64,000 nucleotides of DNA from Branchiostoma floridae (taxonomy: Eukaryota > Chordata > Leptocardii > Amphioxiformes > Branchiostomatidae): contig NC_049992.1 of assembly GCF_000003815.2 (NCBI RefSeq), positions 17,225,780-17,289,779 of the forward strand, in the 5' to 3' direction. The notes below the pieces were generated by a model that was not told the origin of the DNA, did no database searches, and was given only the letters and a program-made list of their open reading frames with translations. Position numbers and translations under genes: made by a program. Within the stretch, counting starts at the first letter, position 1. Every line of letters starts with the position of its first letter. Positions 63,706 through 64,000 of this stretch are shown piece by piece.

Positions 63706-64000
63706 CTATGGAATATAGTATACCCAGTTTTATAGATTAGTTACATATACAGTCCATCCTTCATTATGATTCATAAACTCAAAGCCATCTTTATGTTTCA
63801 GACTGGTATCAGACAAAAATTACTGTTTTGACACTTTCGTACTGTTAGTCAGTGCAAAGTCAAGAAAAAATAGACATTAAAAGGAAGTGTTTTACTATAG
63901 TATGAGTGCAACAAGAATGTCCCATGTTTCTTGATAAATCGACCTCAAACCTTCCTTACAATCTCACCTGAAAAAAATCCACCTTCTTCCCCATAGTTGA
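63706..64000. other. Window end, nothing recognised
   Basis: AT-rich sequence to the end of the window. Confidence 0.4.

Overview
The window is animal genomic DNA: low gene density, one spliced gene with a 12.6-kb intron, microsatellites, and many small foldback transposons. The repeat families look to me like those of lancelets (Branchiostoma). That assignment is recognition plus inference, at about 0.7 confidence; no database search was possible. A run of exactly 100 N at 46549-46648 marks a scaffold gap.

Only one protein-coding gene is well supported. It lies on the + strand (ATG 41609, stop 57582-57584) in three exons: 41609-41946, 42421-42505 and 55146-57584. The splice phases match and the predicted protein has 953 residues. 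The first two exons and the start of the third encode a Headcase-type (HECA_N) cysteine-rich domain. The large last exon encodes a poly-Q tract, a lysine-rich basic patch, four UBA-like domains, an RRM and a C-terminal CCCH zinc finger. The combination suggests an RNA-binding, ubiquitin-interacting Headcase relative whose architecture differs from human HECA. A 3' UTR with two AATAAA signals follows, to about 59.5 kb.

Positions 1-41400 hold no confident host gene. A possible signal-peptide-like first exon with a consensus splice donor lies on the - strand at 12983-13052. The rest is repeats: degenerate 3' ends of several LINE (non-LTR retrotransposon) lineages (3.5, 6.4, 8.0, 15.3, 18.6 and 26.3-27.1 kb); tRNA-like SINE pieces (17.3, 19.5 and 43.0 kb); tandem arrays (2.7, 9.4-10.2 and 33.8-34.3 kb); microsatellites; and recurring palindromic non-autonomous DNA transposons.

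The large intron (42506-55145) and the 3' flank are also packed with elements. Several can be bounded exactly by their target-site duplications (TSDs). Five elements have 8-bp hAT-like TSDs, six have TA (Tc1/mariner-like) flanks, and two have TTAA TSDs. There are several nested insertions: a LINE inside a long-TIR (terminal inverted repeat) TA element, a MITE (miniature inverted-repeat transposable element) splitting a SINE between its A and B boxes, and two sister MITEs inside one host element.

A recurrent motif, CTGANGAA-hairpin-GAAAC, occurs in several retroelement-like tails. It resembles part of a hammerhead ribozyme core and is the main candidate for an unusual RNA structure.
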